Source: Piper betle (lineage: Eukaryota > Streptophyta > Magnoliopsida > Piperales > Piperaceae). From it: 64,000 bases of DNA. The notes beneath the pieces were generated by a model that searched no databases, was not told where the DNA came from, and was given only the letters and a program-made list of their open reading frames with translations. The stretch spans positions 1 to 64,000 of the forward strand of contig JAURVB010001713.1 of the NCBI GenBank assembly GCA_033002965.1, given 5' to 3'. Position numbers and translations under genes: made by a program. Positions 24,773-35,282 of the stretch are shown one piece after another (position 1 is the first letter of the stretch; every line of letters starts with the position of its first letter).

Positions 24773-25766
24773 ATCTACCTCGCCTTCCTCATCGGCGTGC
24801 GCAGATCATGCAATGGCTGCCCTTCCACGGTCGACCAAGCACAAATCCTCCTTCTCTATCAAATGCGAGGTGATGGGTACCTTCTTCGCCGTAAAAGAGG
24901 GAGCTTTTTGATGTCACCGTCTCCACCACTGCGTCCTCCGCCGGAGAAGAGGTGGGCGGCGGACAGGAAGAAGATGTCGGTCGGCAACTCGGGATGCGCA
25001 TGATTAACTGGTGCACGGGCACTTAAAATTTTTTGTGTCCTCCAACTTTTACTACGCCCGGCTCAACCGTTAGGAGGTTAAAGTGTTAAATCCCTAGATG
25101 GAGTAATGTGAACTCCAAATTATAAGGTCAGATGGTTACTTGGATTGAGCTTGATCTTTGTTTGCATTTTGACCCATCAAAACTGATTAAACCGAGTTTG
25201 AGTCGAGGTTGCAATTAAATGAAATGAGAATAGTATGAAAAATATTTTTTTAATATTTGTTTTGAGTTTTGAAATAATGCTTTTGTGTATTATATTATTA
25301 TATTATGTCAAATAAGTGCAAAGATTGACAAAATAAGTTGATTTAAAAAAATCAAATTTAAAGATAAACGAGTTGAGTGGGTCGTCTCTATAAAAGAAAA
25401 AAAAGAACGCAATTAAATACCGGAATAATTTGTTATTAGATAACTAAGGGGCACTTGGAAGCAGTAGTTGCGTCACCACTTCCTCTGGGCGGTTATTGTG
25501 GCGTCTCTAGAATGGATGACCTAAAAAATCACTCCCTATCATGAAGCTCTACTTCATAATCCATGCACTAATTACTAATTTACCAGAATATTAATCCCAA
25601 ATCCCAGTTACAGCAATACATTTTGACAAATGTTAGATAACAATTTATAACCTTGCTTTCTGCACTGTCTACCATATTACGTACATCGATCATTTACCAA
25701 TACACATACAATAATAAGTTTGAAGAAATTAATTTAATGGTCGATCAAATGCATATGTATCATCAT
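24773..25766. other. Upstream region of the PAN-like gene
   Basis: It lies between the 5' end of the minus-strand PAN-like gene and the 3' end of the minus-strand patatin gene, which are tandem in orientation. The first 250 bases are relatively GC-rich and probably hold the PAN-like gene's leader and promoter; open frames there (24452-25022) are leader and antisense shadows. The rest is AT-rich with no recognised element. Confidence 0.5.
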
Positions 25767-27763
25767 TCACTTGGAAGAGGCAGCCTTTCGCCAATACCGT
25801 TCTGTTCTTAGCCTCTTTTCTTCTGATAATATCTGGGCAAATCTGCCAAGTAGCTTGAGCTCATTAAATTATTACAATTAATGGGCATTTATTTTGCGGA
25901 TAAAAAATATAGGAAGATGATCAATCGAGTAAAAACATTTTATATACAACGAATTAAGCAACTACGTATTTATATACATAGTACTCACCTGATGAGAGCT
26001 TCTTCATTGGTGCCTCCTCCCTGGATGGGCTCGCCAATACCAGTGTCGATATTCACCCTTGACACCGGCTTCTTCAGAAGTCCTTCTCCGATCTTGACCA
26101 GATTATCCATGTTTTCTTTTGTCGCTATATCCGATGAAGACGCATCACCCGTCAGATAGTCTTCCTGCATGCATGTTTCCACACAAGTTCCCTTAAAATA
26201 TTTTAAGCAATAGATGAAAATTATTCAACATTTACAAAAAAAACTCGTTTATGTATGACGAGATCTTGGGATTAATGTCATAGATTAATCTATGTACCTG
26301 GATTCGAAGGTAGTTTTGTTGGCAGTGGATGGCTTCAAAGGTTGTGTTTACATGAATGTCAACCATGTCCTGCGCTGCCTGTGTGAATGAATCAATCAGA
26401 GGAGAGCTTCCACCAGTATAAATCCAATCCAGAACTCCCCAGTTTGCAGCCATTTTTGCGTCGTACTTCATCTCATTCTTCGAACTCCCAGTTCCCAGCG
26501 ATAATATGAACAATCGTCCATAATCCACTGTGTTCGGTGGTAAGTAGTCTGGTTGTGCTTTCAATGCTTCACCCAGCATCAACCTTCCCGCAACTGATGT
26601 CTACATATATTCGGTTCGTTAACCCCACAATTATTTCATCGTGTATCGTGTATTGGGGATGGATATAGAATGGCTTACTGGATTGCTGGCAGCAATTGCG
26701 CCATCGACCAGATTGAATTCTCGTGTATTCCTCCCTTGAGGGTCCTTGGTTTTGAAATAATGAGCTGGTAAGTATGATGGAGCAGCAGATGTACCAAGGC
26801 AAATGTCCGATAGCAAGGCGTTCTTCAAAGGCTCGTTCATGACCTGCACCAATAGACTCATGATTTCATACGTATAACTTTCTCTTCTTTAATCAAATTA
26901 AGCTTAATTGCATGTATGTTTCTTCCAATTCTACTGACCTCGTAGGAGGAGAAAATGGTAGGTTGGAGCAGTTTGATGTCAAAAGCTGGAATGATGATAT
27001 GGGTCACCACCGAGTTTAGCCTTAGTGTACCCAGAACAGAGCGAAGGAGCTTGCGCAAGTACTTGCCATCGTATTTGGGCCCTGTCAAGGCTTTCAGAGT
27101 TCTTGCCGTCGAACTAATCAGTCCTCTGTCACTTCCAATTCGATAATTTAATATATAGCAGTGATTGTTATAAATTTGTATGTATAGTGTATACAGAATC
27201 AAGACATTTTATAATAAAAAGATCTTGAAAAATTTAGCAACGACGTACGTAGATTGAGGAAATATTTTGGGTCCATGCTTGAGGTAAAAGGGGTTGATGT
27301 CCTTAGCTGCAAAGAGAGGACGTTTGTTCTTGTCTGGTGCAGCTAACATTGTTGCCATTAAACCCCCGGTGCTGGTTCCCGCTATTACATCAAAGTAGTC
27401 TGCTAGTCTCGCTCCTTCTCCATCTATCTCCTGTTGATTAAAAGTATAGTTTATAATACATATTTATGCATATATAAATGCACTTTTAATTAAGAAAGAG
27501 ACAAATAAATGCATTTTGTAGCCAGTTCTAAACACGATTAATTATATTTATATAATTAGAGGGTTTTCGCCAGTGACTTGAAGAGCAGATTCCAAGAAGC
27601 AGAGAATGGTGGCGGGGATGATGCCTCTGATGCCCCCTCCATCAATACTTAGAATGGTGATTCTGTCTCCATAAAGAGGTGGAATGTTCTCCTTATTAGG
27701 AAAGAACTCCATGCTAGAAAGAGTTGGTTGAAGAAATGTATTGGCAGGAGATGAAGAAGACAT
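25767..27763 (-). CDS. Patatin-like phospholipase / lipid acyl hydrolase
   Basis: It is predicted to hydrolyse acyl groups from phospho- and galactolipids with a Ser-Asp dyad. Exons on the minus strand: 27578-27763, 27249-27430, 26939-27125, 26679-26843, 26298-26600, 25989-26164, 25767-25842; 1275 nt, 424 residues, typical of plant patatin-like proteins. Visible motifs are [13 protein letters not shown] (oxyanion loop, about residues 36-48), [12 protein letters not shown] (GxSxG nucleophile elbow, exon 2), [15 protein letters not shown] (exon 3), [15 protein letters not shown] and [11 protein letters not shown] (catalytic Asp of the DGA/G motif, exon 4). The end [13 protein letters not shown] is also family-like. 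The N-terminus lacks an obvious signal peptide, unlike vacuolar storage patatins, so a cytosolic or membrane-associated enzyme is likely. All motifs and junctions are intact. Confidence 0.95.
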
Positions 27764-28572
27764 AAACTCCGTTTTATTACAAGATCATATGTTTTTTTCG
27801 CTTACACTTTGCATGCATATTTGATATGATCAACTGCCACCCTTAGCAAGACGTGCACGGATTGCAAAACCTCATTTTTTAAGATAATTATAATGAATGA
27901 TCATATTCATGCCAAAATAGAAACTTTTCAGAAGCAACGTCTTGCCCCCAATTGACTTTTGTCACTGTTGTTTGGTCAACATATACCCTACATTCTTAGT
28001 TGATTTGGTGCGCGGTTGCACCACTCTCGACGGCATATATAATATGCCACGGAATTCCCGCTTTATGTAGTAACCAGATCACTAACTTCCATTTTCAAGC
28101 AATGGCACATTCTCTTCATATATAGATTACTTAGCAGAATGATCTGATGAATAGTGTTGACATGTATGACTTTGATTTGAGAGGTAGATGGATAATAGAG
28201 CTGGGAGAGATTCAAGAGTCGCTCTCCATCTCTTTCTTGCACTACTAATTATATGTGTGCGTCGAATAGTATAAACTCGGGAATACTAGTTTTAGGGAAG
28301 TCGTAATTCTTCTGCGTAACTAGAATCATTTGTTTCTTGTCCGTCGAGGCTTTGTAAATTAGTTGTTAACGTGCATAGTTTGTCAATCAAATCTCTTTTT
28401 TCCCCTTAGCACTCATTGTCAATCTAATCTTGATCAATTTTGTATATACGTGTTTTCCGATTACCGTCACCATGTCTTTGCCTTGTTCTAGTTCTAGAGT
28501 ATTAACAATTCAGGGTCTCGGGAATTTGGGATTGCGGTAAAAATTACCTCAAGAGCTTAATTACTTACTTAA

Positions 28573-28616
<44 letters not shown>

Positions 28617-29000
28617 GGTGTTCGGGCGCCGGGTTTTGTCCCGCAATCATGTTTCGCTTTCATGTTGGGTTAAAATATTGGGTTTGGTGGGGATCAAAGG
28701 TGTCCTTGTTATGTAAAGAAATTATGTGAGCAAAAAATAAAATGTCGCGAGGGAAAATGAAGAAATTTTACGTGGTTCTTAGGGTTCAACTTGAATCTCT
28801 AAGTCAATCTGTGATTACTTAATAATCACGAATTTACTATTTTTCTTTGATTTTATACTTTAAATAAAATAGTAAATTTTGTTACCTTTTAAATTGATTT
28901 GTTTTTAAGATCTTTAACTCTAATGCCCTAGTATGTTACTTTCTTATTTTTAAATCTTTAAAATAACTTCACCAATGTGTATAGAGTGTCCAAAAAAGTA
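27764..29000. other. Patatin gene upstream region and (TA)n tract
   Basis: It contains the promoter side of the minus-strand patatin gene. A long uninterrupted (TA)n run lies at about 28578-28614. Nothing else is recognised. Confidence 0.5.
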
Positions 29001-30543
29001 GGATAACAAGTTCACCTTAATCTGAGGTCAGGAAACCCTTCAAATTATTTTCTGAGTAATAATAGATTGAACTACATTACTTCGGGTTGGTTTAAAACGA
29101 AATAAATATTGGTCAAGACTAGGTGGTGCACACAAGCCTTCGAAAATGCTGGGTGCATCGGGTTGCAAGTGGAGCACGATGCACAAGATCAAATCCGGGT
29201 CTTGGGTTGGTCGTGGATGCGATTGTGGATATGATCAGGTCACTGGACAACTCCTCACAGTGGCGGACATGACCTCTTACATGGCCAAAAACTCGGTTAG
29301 CTAGGTGGTGCAGCGGCGACTTTGAGGCTCTAACAATGGCATTCCCGGTGGCTGCAATTGACGGAGATCACCTAGATTGATAGGCAGTGGCAGGGGAGGT
29401 GGATTTGAGATGGTCCAACAGTCGAGGGCGGCATAGGTGAGCGGCAGTGGAACCAAAAAGTTTTGGTAGAACTAATCTTTGGTTGGGCTTTATTGCCATT
29501 TTTCAGCGACGATGGCAGCTTACTGCGGCAAGACCCAACTTGGCTTTGTAGCCGGTGAAAAGTTGAATCTAGTGGAATTAGTAGACTGCCTCCGTCGGCC
29601 TGAGTCAGCTGATCGAAGGTTAGAAAGTCGGTGGCGTTCTATTACTGTACTTTTTCAGCAAGCCGTTTCTTGATTTATTTTTGGCGGAGGGCTTCTTTGG
29701 TGGTGGATCATGTCTTATCTTTGTCCAAGGCTTTGATAGGAGCACAGGGGAAAGGGTATCATGGTTGGAGATGACCTAGTCCAACAGGACAGACGACCCA
29801 TAGTTGACGACATGTTTCTGGTTTTATCTCCTTTCTTCTCCAGTGGGCAGTTTGTTGATGATTTCTTGGCGACCATCGGCTTCTTTAACGGTGACCATCG
29901 ATTAGAGGTGTCGGTGTGGTCGGAGATGACTTGGCTGATCAAATTGGTGACTGCAATTTGGTCAGCTAGATAGTGTCCGGGGCACTCCAAGCTACACACT
30001 GGCGGTCTTGGGGATTGGCGGAGATTGACTCGTGCAAGGGGGGCTCCTCCCCTTTCTTCTTCCTTATTTCCATGCTATTTCTTCCTTGTCATTCTCTCTC
30101 AACACGAGACTCTTTTTTTTTTACTGTTCAAGCCGCCCCATTCTCCTTCATTTGCCCTAGGTATTTATAGAGGACGACCTTATCTCCTCTCCTTTTATCA
30201 ACTCCACTATTTAGGGTATGCAATCTTTACCCAATTTACCTTATCTTCTCTTTTCTTTTTATCTTCTTTCCTGTTTTTGTGAACCACCATGACCAGGTCA
30301 CGAATGTGGCTAGACTTAGTATGGGTGGAGGGGTTTGATCACATGGTTGGCCATGACATAAATACTTTATTAACATGATAGCACATTAATGCCTTACTCT
30401 TTTTAAATTAATTAATTATTTATTGTGATATCCCTCAACATAGTCCAACATTTAATATCTATTGGGGTAAGATTATATTTATAAGTGAGAATAAACTATA
30501 CATCTTTAACTTGATTATATTATACTTTGGGTCAAGTCGTTAC
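29001..30543 (+). mobile_element. Probable LTR relic of a retrotransposon
   Basis: A TATA-like TATTTATAGAGG (about 30160-30173) sits near the middle of a typical LTR layout, and the segment ends just before TGTATCAAAGCC, which resembles the TGGTATCAGAGC primer-binding site complementary to initiator tRNA-Met. I could not fix the left end; the start given is approximate. Open frames here (29479-30282) match no family. Confidence 0.4.
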
Positions 30544-31440
30544 AAATTGTATCAAAGCCTCCTAGTTCTATATTAGATGGGAGGTCAGTCTAGGGACGTT
30601 AGCTAGGCTGTTAGTCACATGCCAAAAACACTTTGGTCCAGGTCGTTACATTGTATCAAAGCCAGTTGCACACACTTTGGGCCAAGTCATTACAAATTGA
30701 AACACTTTGGGCCAGGTCGTTATAAATTGTATCAGTCACATGCATTGTATCAGAGCCTCCTAGTTCCATATTAGATGGTCCTAGGCGCTGCCAGTTACAT
30801 GCACTTTGGACCACCTGGTTCCGTATTAGATGGTTCTAGGCTGCAGCTGCCAGTCACATGCACTTTGGGCCACCTAGTTCAGTATTAGATGGTCCTAGGC
30901 TGCAGCTGCCAGTCACATGCACTTTGGGCTATGCCAGGTCATTACAAATTGTTCACTTTGGCCAGTCACATGCACTTATTGTTCACTTTGGTTAGTCACA
31001 TGCACTTTGGGCTAGGTCGTTACAAATTGTGCACTTTGGGCCGCCTGGTTCCGTATTAGATGGTCCTAGGTTGTGGCTGCTAGTCACATGCACTTTGGGC
31101 TAGGTCATTACAAATTGTTGGCTGCCAGTCACATGCACTTTGAGCTAGGTCATTACAAATTGAGCTAGGTCATTACAAATTGTTGGGCCAGGTCGTTATA
31201 AATTGTGCACTTTGGCCAGTCACATGCACTTTGGGCCAGGTCGTTACAAATTATGCATTTTGGCCAGTCACATGCACTTTGGGCCAGGTCGTTACAAATT
31301 ATGCATTTTGGCCAGTCACATGCACTTTGGGCTAGGTCGTTATAAATTGTATTGGTTTCATATTAGATGGTACGCTAGACTAGGGACGTTAGCTAGGTTG
31401 CCAGTCAAGTCGTGAGCTTAGCTAACAACATGTCAGGGTC
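30544..31440 (+). repeat. Minisatellite built from a primer-binding-site region
   Basis: Many degenerate repeats share the words CAGTCACATGCACTTTGGGC, AGGTCGTTACAAATTGT and TATTAGATGGTCCTAGGC. At about 31205-31345 three consecutive near-identical 57-bp units occur; because 57 is divisible by 3, they yield a repeated peptide frame that is not a gene. Several units still carry TGTATCAGAGCC or TGTATCAAAGCC, the PBS-like word. Confidence 0.75.
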
Positions 31441-32445
31441 TCAGCTAACAACATGTCAAGGTCGTGAGCTCAACTAACCACAGGTCAATAGGTTAAGTGT
31501 AGAAATTTCAGGTACCAAATTTTTTAAAGTGGGTGGATTGTGAAATTTTCTAAAGTGGGTGGATTGTAAGATTTTAATTCCTTTAACTTAGTCTCACATC
31601 TTGGGTCTCACATCTAATACTTACTGGAGTAAACTCCTATTTAATAAATCTTTAATTTGGTTAATTGAAAAGAAGACTTAGCCCATTATATTGCACTTTG
31701 GGCCGAATCATTACAGTTCGATCACATGGCTTGGCTGAAAGCTCCTATTTAATAAATCTTTAATTTGGTTAACCATTTTTTAAGAGAAGACTTAGCCCAT
31801 TATTTTGCATTTTGGGCCGGGTCGTTATAATTCGATCACATGGCTTGGCTGAACTACTGTATTAGGCATGAACCATGCCCACTTAGAGGCTGAGCCGGGA
31901 TCTCTAAGAGAATGCTACTGGGCTATCTTAGATAGGCCAAATGGGCTACCTTATAAATCCAGGCCCAACCCGACTCAAACTTGGTGGGGCCCAAAGACCA
32001 TGTTGCCCCCCACCTGGAGTAAAATCCTATTTAATAAATTTTTAATTTGGTTAACCAGCTCTTGAAGAAAAGACTTAGCCCATTATATTGCGTTTTGGGC
32101 CGGGGTCATTACAGTTCGATCATATGGCCCTGCCAAACTACCGTATTGGGCATGAACCATGCCCACTTAGAGGCTGAGATCTCTAAGAGAATGCTAGAGG
32201 GGTATCTTAGATAGGTCAAATGGGCTACCTTATAAATCCAGACCCAACTCAGCTCAAATTGGCGAGGCCCAAAGACCGTGTGCCCCCCACCATTCGACTA
32301 CCTCATGTGCGCGGATCTATGTGCCATTTAAGCCATTAATCCGATGGACGTACAAGGCCTGTCCCCAAATTGGGTTCACACGTCCAAGGCCTGTCCCCAA
32401 ATTGGGTTCACATTCCACAGCCTGTCCCCAAATTGGGTTCACATT
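31441..32445 (+). repeat. Local duplications of about 290 bp and a 3x short repeat
   Basis: The block TTTAATAAATCTTTAATTTG, then AAGACTTAGCCCATTAT, TTTTGGGCCG and GCATGAACCATGCCCACTTA occurs fully at about 31740-32020 and 32020-32300 and partially at about 31640-31740. It is followed at about 32355-32445 by three copies of a 30-40 bp unit containing GCCTGTCCCCAAATTGGGTT. I find no protein-coding remains. Confidence 0.7.
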
Positions 32446-32465
32446 CCACAAATCACAATCACATC

Positions 32466-32799
32466 TAGGGGTGCTAAACGAGCGAGCAAGCCAAGTTCAA
32501 CTTGTGTTCGAACTCGACTTGAAATTCAACATATATGCTTGAAATCGACTCGAACATTTTTTATGTTGTTTGAGCTCGACTCAAGCTTAAATATACTTAA
32601 CCCAGTTCATTCGAGCTCACAGGCTCGCTCAATTTCCATTTTTCTTATACATGTATCTAACAAAAAATAACAATGCATTGAGTGTGGATTGAACACATGA
32701 CCTTTAGGTCTTGGGGTGACTCTCTCCCAACTGAGCTATCTATGTATTGTTGCTCCTTTGTTATTTTATTATATATAAATAAATAGAACTAGCTACAAT

Positions 32800-32833
<34 letters not shown>

Positions 32834-33266
32834 TTATCTTTGTCGGGGCAAATAATGTTTTTGTCTCAAACTTTAATTTGGATTGTTCGATTATAAGGAC
32901 GACCCTAATTTAATAAAAAAACCAAAGAAAAAATAAAAAATAAAAAACACAACACCTTCACCACCGCCCTCATTTAGTACGTAATTAATAATAATATTTA
33001 TTTATAATTTTAAATATACTTTGAATAGAAAAATGATATTATTAGGTATATTATTATATTTTATTACCAAGTCGAGTTTGAGTCGATGCGAGTTGAGTTT
33101 GAGTTATAATTGACTCAACTTGAGTCGAACATTGCCTTGCTCAAGCTTAACTCGTAGGATTCGAGTTTAAACTCTCGCATTTAAATGTCGAGTTTCAAGT
33201 CGAGTCGAGCCGAGCTGAGCCGAACGCTAAATACTCACGAGCTGGTTCGCTCAATTGACATCTCTA
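32466..33266. mobile_element. hAT-like element with nested insertions
   Basis: The left end TAGGGGTGCTAAACGAGCGA and the reverse complement of the right end TAGAGATGTCAATTGAGCGA form imperfect terminal inverted repeats. Flanks ATCACATC and TCAACATC look like a decayed 8-bp target duplication. The interior has the CTCGA-rich arms of this class plus a tRNA-like segment and a (TA)n tract followed by a short sequence related to 34260-34350. Confidence 0.6.
32692..32752 (-). repeat. tRNA-like (SINE head or tRNA relic)
   Basis: On the minus strand TAGCTCAGTTGGGAGAG matches the tRNA D-arm/A-box and, about 25 bases later, GGTCATGTGTTCAATCC matches the T-arm/B-box. The spacing fits a tRNA body, but the acceptor stem is not convincing. 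A tRNA-derived SINE head or a decayed tRNA are both possible. Confidence 0.5.
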
Positions 33267-34250
33267 TCAACATCCGTAAGCTCAACCATACATGGAATTT
33301 TTTCTTTTTTCAGAACAAATTTTCAACCTTAGTTATAAAATTATACTTAGATTGAGCTCAACTTAAGTTATAATGCATGACTTGTGCCAAACTAAACTCA
33401 ATTTTAAACTACTTTTCGACCATTTATAAAATCTGTTAATCTAATAGGCATTTTCTAACATTATAAAGGATTTCATCTTTAAATTTTCAAAGAGATCACT
33501 TCAATTATCTTAAAATGACTGCAAATTTAATTCAGAAGATTTTTAAAAGCATGAATTTTATATTATTTTTCTTTAGTTATAATTTTTTTGTACAAAATAA
33601 TAGTTATCTTCATTCATATCTTAGACTAGTACTCAGCTTTTTATTAATAGAAAAAATAAAAAAAATAATCTGACAAAATCACGGAGTAGAGTAAAAAAAT
33701 TCACAGGAGTGACTTGATTTTCTTTTCTAAAATATAAATATCATAAAAAAGTATAATTTCTCATACTTCCTCATTAGACTATATTTTTATTTTTTTTATT
33801 ATTTCTAACAAATTGTGGTTTTCAAAAGGAAAACCATTTATCTTAAATATACAATTTTTATATTCGTCAAATATAAAAAATAAGTCAACAAATGAAGAAA
33901 ATTAGGTCACACAACGTTTTTTAACAAAAAATTGACTATTTTCGTGAATACTCCTTAATCCTTATTCCCATGTTTCTAAATTTTATAATTAAAGTAAATA
34001 ACTACAATAAAATAAATTATTTAATTATATATATATAAATAAATAAAATAGAACTTAATTCTTTTTACCTGCGAATTTTATAAATTGATATCATAGTTGT
34101 TAATTTTTGATTTAATGATTAGATCGATAAGTTATCGTGAGTAGTTATGGTTAGTTCTATATGTAAGTGATCGACATCAATAGAGAATAATTGATGATCC
34201 TAAATAAAATTTAAAAAGTTGACATTTAAAATAAAATTAATGGAGTATTA
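33267..34250. other. AT-rich intergenic, nothing recognised
   Basis: Very AT-rich sequence with many homopolymer runs. No coding frame of note and no clear element ends. Confidence 0.5.
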
Positions 34251-34255
34251 TATAT

Positions 34256-35220
34256 ATAACGAATGTTTTCCTGAGCAAGGGGTAGAAAAAATTTTCTGCC
34301 CCAAGCTTTGTTCTGGGCTGTCTGATTAGAAGGATGACTCAGATCTAATCCATTTTTTAAAAAAATTAAAATTTGATTTGGGCTGTCCGATTACAAGGAT
34401 GGCCCATATCAAATGTTAAAAACCCCTCAAAGCCACCGCCCCGCCCCATGCAGATGCTGCTACCCTACCGCGGATGCCCCTCTGCCCCACTCCCCCTCGA
34501 CCCCATCGTCCTACCCCCTTGCGGCCTGCCACAAGGGGCGGGACGACGGGGTCCAAGGGAGCGGGGAGAAGGGACGTTCACAGCGGGGCAGTAGTGTCCG
34601 CGACGAGGTGACATCCAATTTTTTTTCTTGTCGCAACTTGATTTGGCCATCGCCAGCCGTGACAGTCTGGACCTGGTTATCCCTCGACCAGATCTGGTCG
34701 GCTAAATCCTGGCCGGTGATAGCCAGATCAGGCCATGACAAGAAAAAAAATTGGATGTCGCCCTGTCGCCCCACCGCGGATGCTGCCGCCCCTCCGCCCT
34801 AGTCCCCCTCGACCCATTGTCCCGCCCCCTACGCCCGTGACAGGCATTGTTGGCAGCCAGATTTGGCCTCTCGCCCCGACTCCGTCACCCCTGCCCTCCC
34901 CTACCCGCCCTGGCTCCCTACCGCCGCCTCCCCCCTCCCCTTCCCCTCTCCCCCTCCCTTCCCAACTCACCCCCGCCCTCCCCTCCGCCGCCCCAGCCCG
35001 CCCCCTCCATACCCCTTTGCCCGCCCCCCATCGAGGCCAGGGCAAGGCAAAGGGTAGGGCCAGGATTGGCCTAACCCCATTGCGCTCCCCCTCGCTGCTG
35101 CAGCCACGGCGGCGCTCTGCCGGTCAACAAATTTTAATTTTTGGCTGTCTTGATAATTAAATGGCTCAAAAAAACTTGTGAAACAGAGAACTAATTATGG
35201 GCTCGGGCGTAGGTATTCGG
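34256..35220. mobile_element. Element bounded by TA-rich tracts, with a GC-rich body
   Basis: It starts right after a short TATATATAT tract and ends at the long (TA)n of 35221-35277. Its first 90 bases (GCCCCAAGCTTTGTTCTGGG, then GATTAGAAGGATGAC) are related to 32840-32905, which also follows a (TA)n tract. Inside are a 23-bp perfect inverted repeat (34610-34632 with 34737-34759) and a direct repeat beginning ACCGCGGATG at about 34468 and 34773. Open frames up to 141 codons are Pro/Arg-rich low complexity in a C-rich stretch, not genes. Confidence 0.5.
34610..34759. repeat. Perfect 23-bp inverted repeat with 104-nt loop
   Basis: The arm at 34610-34632 (GACATCCAA, eight T, CTTGTC) is the exact reverse complement of the arm at 34737-34759. 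A further short palindrome CGACCAGATCTGGTCG lies in the loop at about 34685-34700, so the segment could form a branched hairpin. Confidence 0.9.

Positions 35221-35277
<57 letters not shown>
35221..35277. repeat. (TA)n microsatellite, about 28 units
   Basis: An uninterrupted TA run separates the element at 34256-35220 from the hairpin-ended element that begins at 35278. Confidence 0.95.

Positions 35278-35282
<5 letters not shown>

Noticed and set aside
24789..25022. 77-codon minus-strand frame upstream of the PAN-like gene
   Set aside because: It lies in the probable leader, has no domain, and the neighbouring ATG at 24772 starts the clear membrane-protein frame.
31203..31415. Short repeated-peptide ORF
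   Set aside because: It is only the translation of 57-bp minisatellite units.
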